NCBI GenBank assembly: GCA_021904315.1
Contig: CM038920.1
Coordinates: 7,440,001-7,504,000, forward strand
DNA from: Sphagnum magellanicum
Lineage: Eukaryota; Streptophyta; Sphagnopsida; Sphagnales; Sphagnaceae
Reading direction: 5' to 3'
DNA length: 64,000 bases
The stretch's first letter is position 1; every line of letters starts with the position of its first letter. The position numbers were made by a program, and so were the translations under genes. The notes under the pieces were generated by a model. It made no database searches. It was not told the DNA's origin and saw only the letters and a list, made by a program, of their open reading frames with translations. Positions 59,761-64,000 of this stretch are shown here, piece by piece.

Positions 59761-62620
59761 TGGGTTACCAAAAACTCCTACATAATTTGATTAACTACCT
59801 AGTTTTATTTACTTATTTTGATACAATTGGATAGATTTCACCTCATCCAACTTAAGCATTAAAGCGATGCACTTTATTTATCAATCAAAAATAAGAAATT
59901 TTCTATTTGGTGGGTTTCAGCTTTTCTTTTTTGCATTTTGCATCCTCAAAGTCAGAAACTAAAACTGCTTAGCAATTTTGACTTTGGAGTCCATGGCATT
60001 AGAAAATTTGTAAGCTAAAACTTGTACCTATTTTGAGTGCCCTTTTGCCTCAATCTATTTCGTAGAGCAACTACTACCTACCAATGGTTTCCAAAAGTCA
60101 GTATGAATTGTATAATGTGTGAATCTCAAGCCCACATTCCACAACCGACAAAATCAATTGACGGGATATCCATTATATGAATTATTTGTCAAAACTAATC
60201 AGCTTTTTAGATGTAGGACTTTGTGTTGTTCCAGAACATATCATAATTATAAACAACTAGTATCATGGTAGAATTCATTGCTAGTAAAATAAAATAAACC
60301 AATTTTTTAAAATTTTCTCTATGGAAAATTAGTACAAGAGTGTTGTATGTAAGTTCTTTTCCACTTTTCTCTTCTTCCTATTGGAGCATAGCAGGAACGG
60401 AGGAAACCTGTTGGAAATTTTGGATGAAAAAAATCATCATGAATCACTTGTGTTGTCTTTCACTCCAACTTCCCAACGGAGTAGACGAGTCACCAAGTTA
60501 TTTTGGCTTCTTGACTTTGGGAAGAAAAGAAGCGTACCACAGACATGCAAAGCTTCCTAGAAACTTGTTGTCCAAGGAATAAGTTATTCTTTTGGTTCTC
60601 TCCCTGAGAATATCATGAGCATTGAGCATACCCACAAGAAAGGGCAATCAGAATATATTCATTTCCTTAGAGCGTGTCCATTGCAACCCTTATTTTTGAG
60701 CATCTATCAGTATTTATAGGTTCTTGCTTTTGAAAGGAATTGAAGGTTTGCTTTTGAAAGGAATTGAAGGGTTTTTTGTTTTATAATTCTTTTAATACTA
60801 CATCTCTGATGTGATTTTTTAGAATTATTTTTATTTATTTATGGGAGTTACAATTTTGAACTTCCCCAAAAAAAAATTGTAGCTTAATCCAGTATAAGGC
60901 TTCATTGGGTTTCATCAACATTGCACTCCACTAAAACTTTTTTACTAATATTAATTTTTTTCAACTATTGCAAAATGTCCAAAATAAAAGATGACACATT
61001 AATTATAATGTTTAGTCAATTAAAACTAATTAGCAAGGGTTGATTGTTGTGCTTTTAAAAAACTTTGCATATATATGACTAGAGAGTCTAAACTTATTTT
61101 TTAAAGAACATCAATGCAGCTCAGGTTTGGGTTTTAGTTTCAACAAAATACCTTAGAACTTGTTAACTTGCAGCTTGTTAAATACTTGGAACGCATCAAC
61201 ATCTATATTTACTATTTATCTCATCCAACACACTGTTAAATCCCCTTCCATGCCTTTCCTTCTATGTGGAAGAAAATGAAAAGGAAATCTCACTTTACAA
61301 CCTTCTATTCCTTTCGCTAGAAAGAAAAAGACCAAAAAGATTAGAAGGGAGGGGTTTCTTCCATTCCCTTCCTTCCATAAATGGAAGTGGAACCACAAAA
61401 GTGAAACAAACTCACATACACGAAATTCTCATACCCAGAAAAAAGCTGAAAGGCAAGATTTCATTGGACATGGGTTGATTCTTGCATGTCACGATTCCGA
61501 AAAAAGTGCAACACCTCACTCTAAACTAACCGACATTTTTGGGCTTGACCCTTTCTACATGGATGTGCAAATAGAGCAATTGGACACATTCCTCCTTAAC
61601 TCTTGACATTCTTAGACCCCCCCAACATTCAGGATTCCCAAGGTGAAGAAACGTGTAGCAAAAAATTGTTTAAAAACACATAGATTGAAAATAAGCATCC
61701 AAGGCTTGAATAAAAATAGATCAAATCTTCTAGTAACTCAAATATTCCTTTATTCTAGAATAGACTATCATTTCATTCTATTCACATTGATAATTATTCA
61801 ATTTCCAAGTTCAAGATCTATAAAACTAGAACATTAGCAGCTCTGTTAACCTTTCAAAAAATTTCCATCTCCACGCCTTCACCAAGATCACTCATTAGTA
61901 GCTAATCAATTCCTTCTTGGTAGTTTTAGATTGATGCCCCCACTGACTCCTTTTACTCAAATCATATGAGCATCTTGACTTTTTGAAAATTGTGGTTTTG
62001 AATCTTCAGACCAGCTTGATAACCACCAAGGGTCTATTCAGGTTTCCAATAGTTGCCCAAGATTGGTACATAATAATGTTGCTCAATTCTTGATTCCTTT
62101 TGAAATCTTGGGAGGTTCCTTTTGAATCAAAGATTTGGTTCTCCCTCTTGGAAATGGAACATTTTTTTCCACCAAATTTGTATGGATGCCTTCTATTTGT
62201 CATAGAAGTTTTACAATCAATGAAGAATTATGGTACCTTGGTCAAACTCTCCAAAAACATGAAATTTTTGAAAGCTCCTCATCACTTTTAATGGTAGGGA
62301 TTTTCCATTTCTCAACCAAATTCTTTTTTTTTTAAAAACTTAGAGATTGAGCTTGAATTCCCCTACAACTCTACTAAGTCAGATTTTTTAATTTTTGACA
62401 TTTTACGTGACTTTTGAATGAATACATGGTTGTAACTCCCTCCTCCCACTTGCGAGTGTCTTTGGTCAAATGTCAATTTAGGGTTGACAAATGATTTTAA
62501 AAACTAGCTAAAATACAATTGTTCTTACAAGAGGCCATTGGAAGAATGTTGATCAACTAGCTATCAATCACACCTAGTTTCCAACATGCCACCAGTTCTC
62601 AACTAGATTATTGAGTGTTA
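59761..62620. other. AT-rich spacer, no gene recognised
   Basis: Contains a 24-bp tandem duplication (TTGCTTTTGAAAGGAATTGA at 60724 and 60748). Plus frames at 60340-60582 and 62100-62335 have no recognisable domain. Confidence 0.45.
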
Positions 62621-63770
62621 CAAAATTGTGTCACATGGATGATTTTGAAATATGATAAAATTGATGACATAGGTTATGTGGATGAAATTGATCACATGGA
62701 TGTATCTGAAAATATGACATTATGAAGCAAGTTTAAACAATATGATGAAGGAAACTCACACACGGATGAATGTGGGACACACGGTTGGAAATTGATAAAC
62801 TAAATATTCCAAAAGAAATTCAAAATATATTTTAAAATGAAGGTTGGATAAAACTTATAGTGCATATCAAATTTTATATATGAAGAAAATTGATGTCATG
62901 GACAAAATTAATTACATCCAATTATGTGGCCAAACAATAAATACTAAATGACATCAAATGAAATTCTTGACTCAAATAAATTGACTACATGTATTAAATA
63001 GAATGTTTTAGATGGACATGACAACACAAACTAATGTGACCACATGGTAAAACCTTGTCACAAAGATGAAATTGATGACAAAAACATATATATATGACAA
63101 ACAAAAAATTGGATGAATTTGACATAAATGACATTATTGACAAAGAAGAAATATCATCATGTAAATGATACTATTGAAGTATATGATAAAGATGCAATAC
63201 TATCCATATGGATGAATCATCTTGAATTATAAAGTTGATGACATCAATCTATTTGCCACATGTGTGAAATTTACTTATGGATTTGAAAATTTTAATCGAT
63301 GGAATCCATGTTCTTGAATTTGAACCCACAACACCAACTACCTTTGTGCATGGTCAACTTTGTCCATGTTATGGAATTTCATGCATGTGACACATATCAT
63401 TTATGTTATCACTTCCATCTATATGGCTAGATCTTTCCATGTTGTCAATTTCATCCATGAAAAGAAGTTTGATTTGTCGTCAAGTTTTACACAAATAGTT
63501 AATTTATCCATATAATTTAATTGCATGTGTAATAAGTTTTACCCATGAACACAAATTTATCCATGCAAAGTGCAATCCACTTTTATTTAGAATTCCATCA
63601 ATGATAATTTGATCCAAAATGGCAGCTTCATCTTTGTGGTCATGTTTCACATGATTTGTAACATGACATGGCATGCCACCCATGGCCTCTACCCCATGCC
63701 ATGTTATCCCATGGTATTTAGGATATGGGATGAAAATCCATACATGCAATTCGCATTGCATTTATGTCAT
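62620..63770. repeat. Degenerate short-unit repeat that switches strand
   Basis: From about 62630 to 63250 words such as GATGAAATTGATGACA and CATGGATGAAATTGAT recur every 20-40 bases on plus. From about 63340 to 63770 the complements (TGTCAATTTCATCCATG, TTTGTCCATGTTATGG) recur instead. The whole is a loose inverted arrangement of one repeat family. Confidence 0.6.
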
Positions 63771-64000
63771 GTTTTGATGTAATACGTGCATGTCCACTTT
63801 GGCATGGCATGAGCCCCATCAATAACCTTTTGTCACAAGTGGGTTTGAACTTTGAACTTGGTCATGGTTGAAGCTTATTAAAATATAACACAATAACATC
63901 CAAGACAATATTAGAAATGGTATGAAAATGATATAAGAATTTTTTTTTAAAATTAACTTTAAAAAATTGAAGGTCCTTGAATGGAGCTTTATTAAATGTT
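63771..64000. other. AT-rich edge of window
   Basis: No feature is seen. The repeat-rich spacer continues off the window. Confidence 0.5.

Noticed and set aside
60340-62335. Short plus frames at 60340-60582 and 62100-62335
   Set aside because: No domain, splice partner or codon bias supports them.

Overview
The window looks like nuclear DNA of a land plant. It holds four intact plant-type genes with GT-AG introns or a plant-type single exon, set in long AT-rich spacers full of decayed mobile elements. The element mix suggests a seed-free plant (fern, lycophyte or bryophyte), but this is inference. No search was possible, so all family names rest on motifs read by eye and on memory of the families.

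Intact host genes: (1) MAP70, a cortical-microtubule coiled-coil protein, minus strand 13.46-17.19 kb, ten exons, 622 aa. (2) A sterol delta-7 reductase (DWF5/DHCR7 type), minus strand 37.05-41.38 kb, twelve exons, 446 aa, with all exon phases consistent. (3) A tandem CCCH (TTP/CDM1-type) RNA-binding zinc-finger protein, plus strand 52.39-54.34 kb, three exons, 551 aa. (4) A GT8 galacturonosyltransferase-like (GATL) enzyme, minus strand 55.99-57.20 kb, one exon, 403 aa. They share no pathway that I can see; cell-wall and microtubule functions (GATL, MAP70) and brassinosteroid/phytosterol synthesis (DWF5) are ordinary plant housekeeping or growth functions. The leaders of the three minus-strand genes have long purine (GA) tracts, and the MAP70 leader also has a G-quadruplex motif.

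Mobile and repeat DNA: 7.16-9.52 kb is a GC-rich hAT-like element with 17-bp terminal inverted repeats. Its transposase reads like a family I associate with oomycetes (Phytophthora) and is broken by eight in-frame stops, all TAG. 18.2-20.7 kb is a composite satellite of 45-bp units plus spacers of about 135 bp. About 21.9-28.8 kb is a very AT-rich, minus-strand Helentron/Helitron2-like fossil, with OTU-like, DUF6570-like, HUH Rep, PIF1 helicase and C-terminal endonuclease parts. It is split at 23.93-25.63 kb by a foldback element with arms of about 650 bp. 32.5-34.25 kb holds an intron-bearing 2OG-Fe(II)-oxygenase-like pseudogene. 43.5-44.8 kb and 58.56-58.76 kb hold remnants of one non-LTR-type retroelement family. 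58.0-59.76 kb is bounded by inverted repeats of about 260 bp rich in AGCCAAA. 62.6-63.76 kb is a degenerate short-unit repeat that changes strand half way.

The most interesting signals are the compositionally foreign hAT element with its TAG-only stops, and the modular Helentron fossil with a foldback element where the middle of its Rep-helicase should be.
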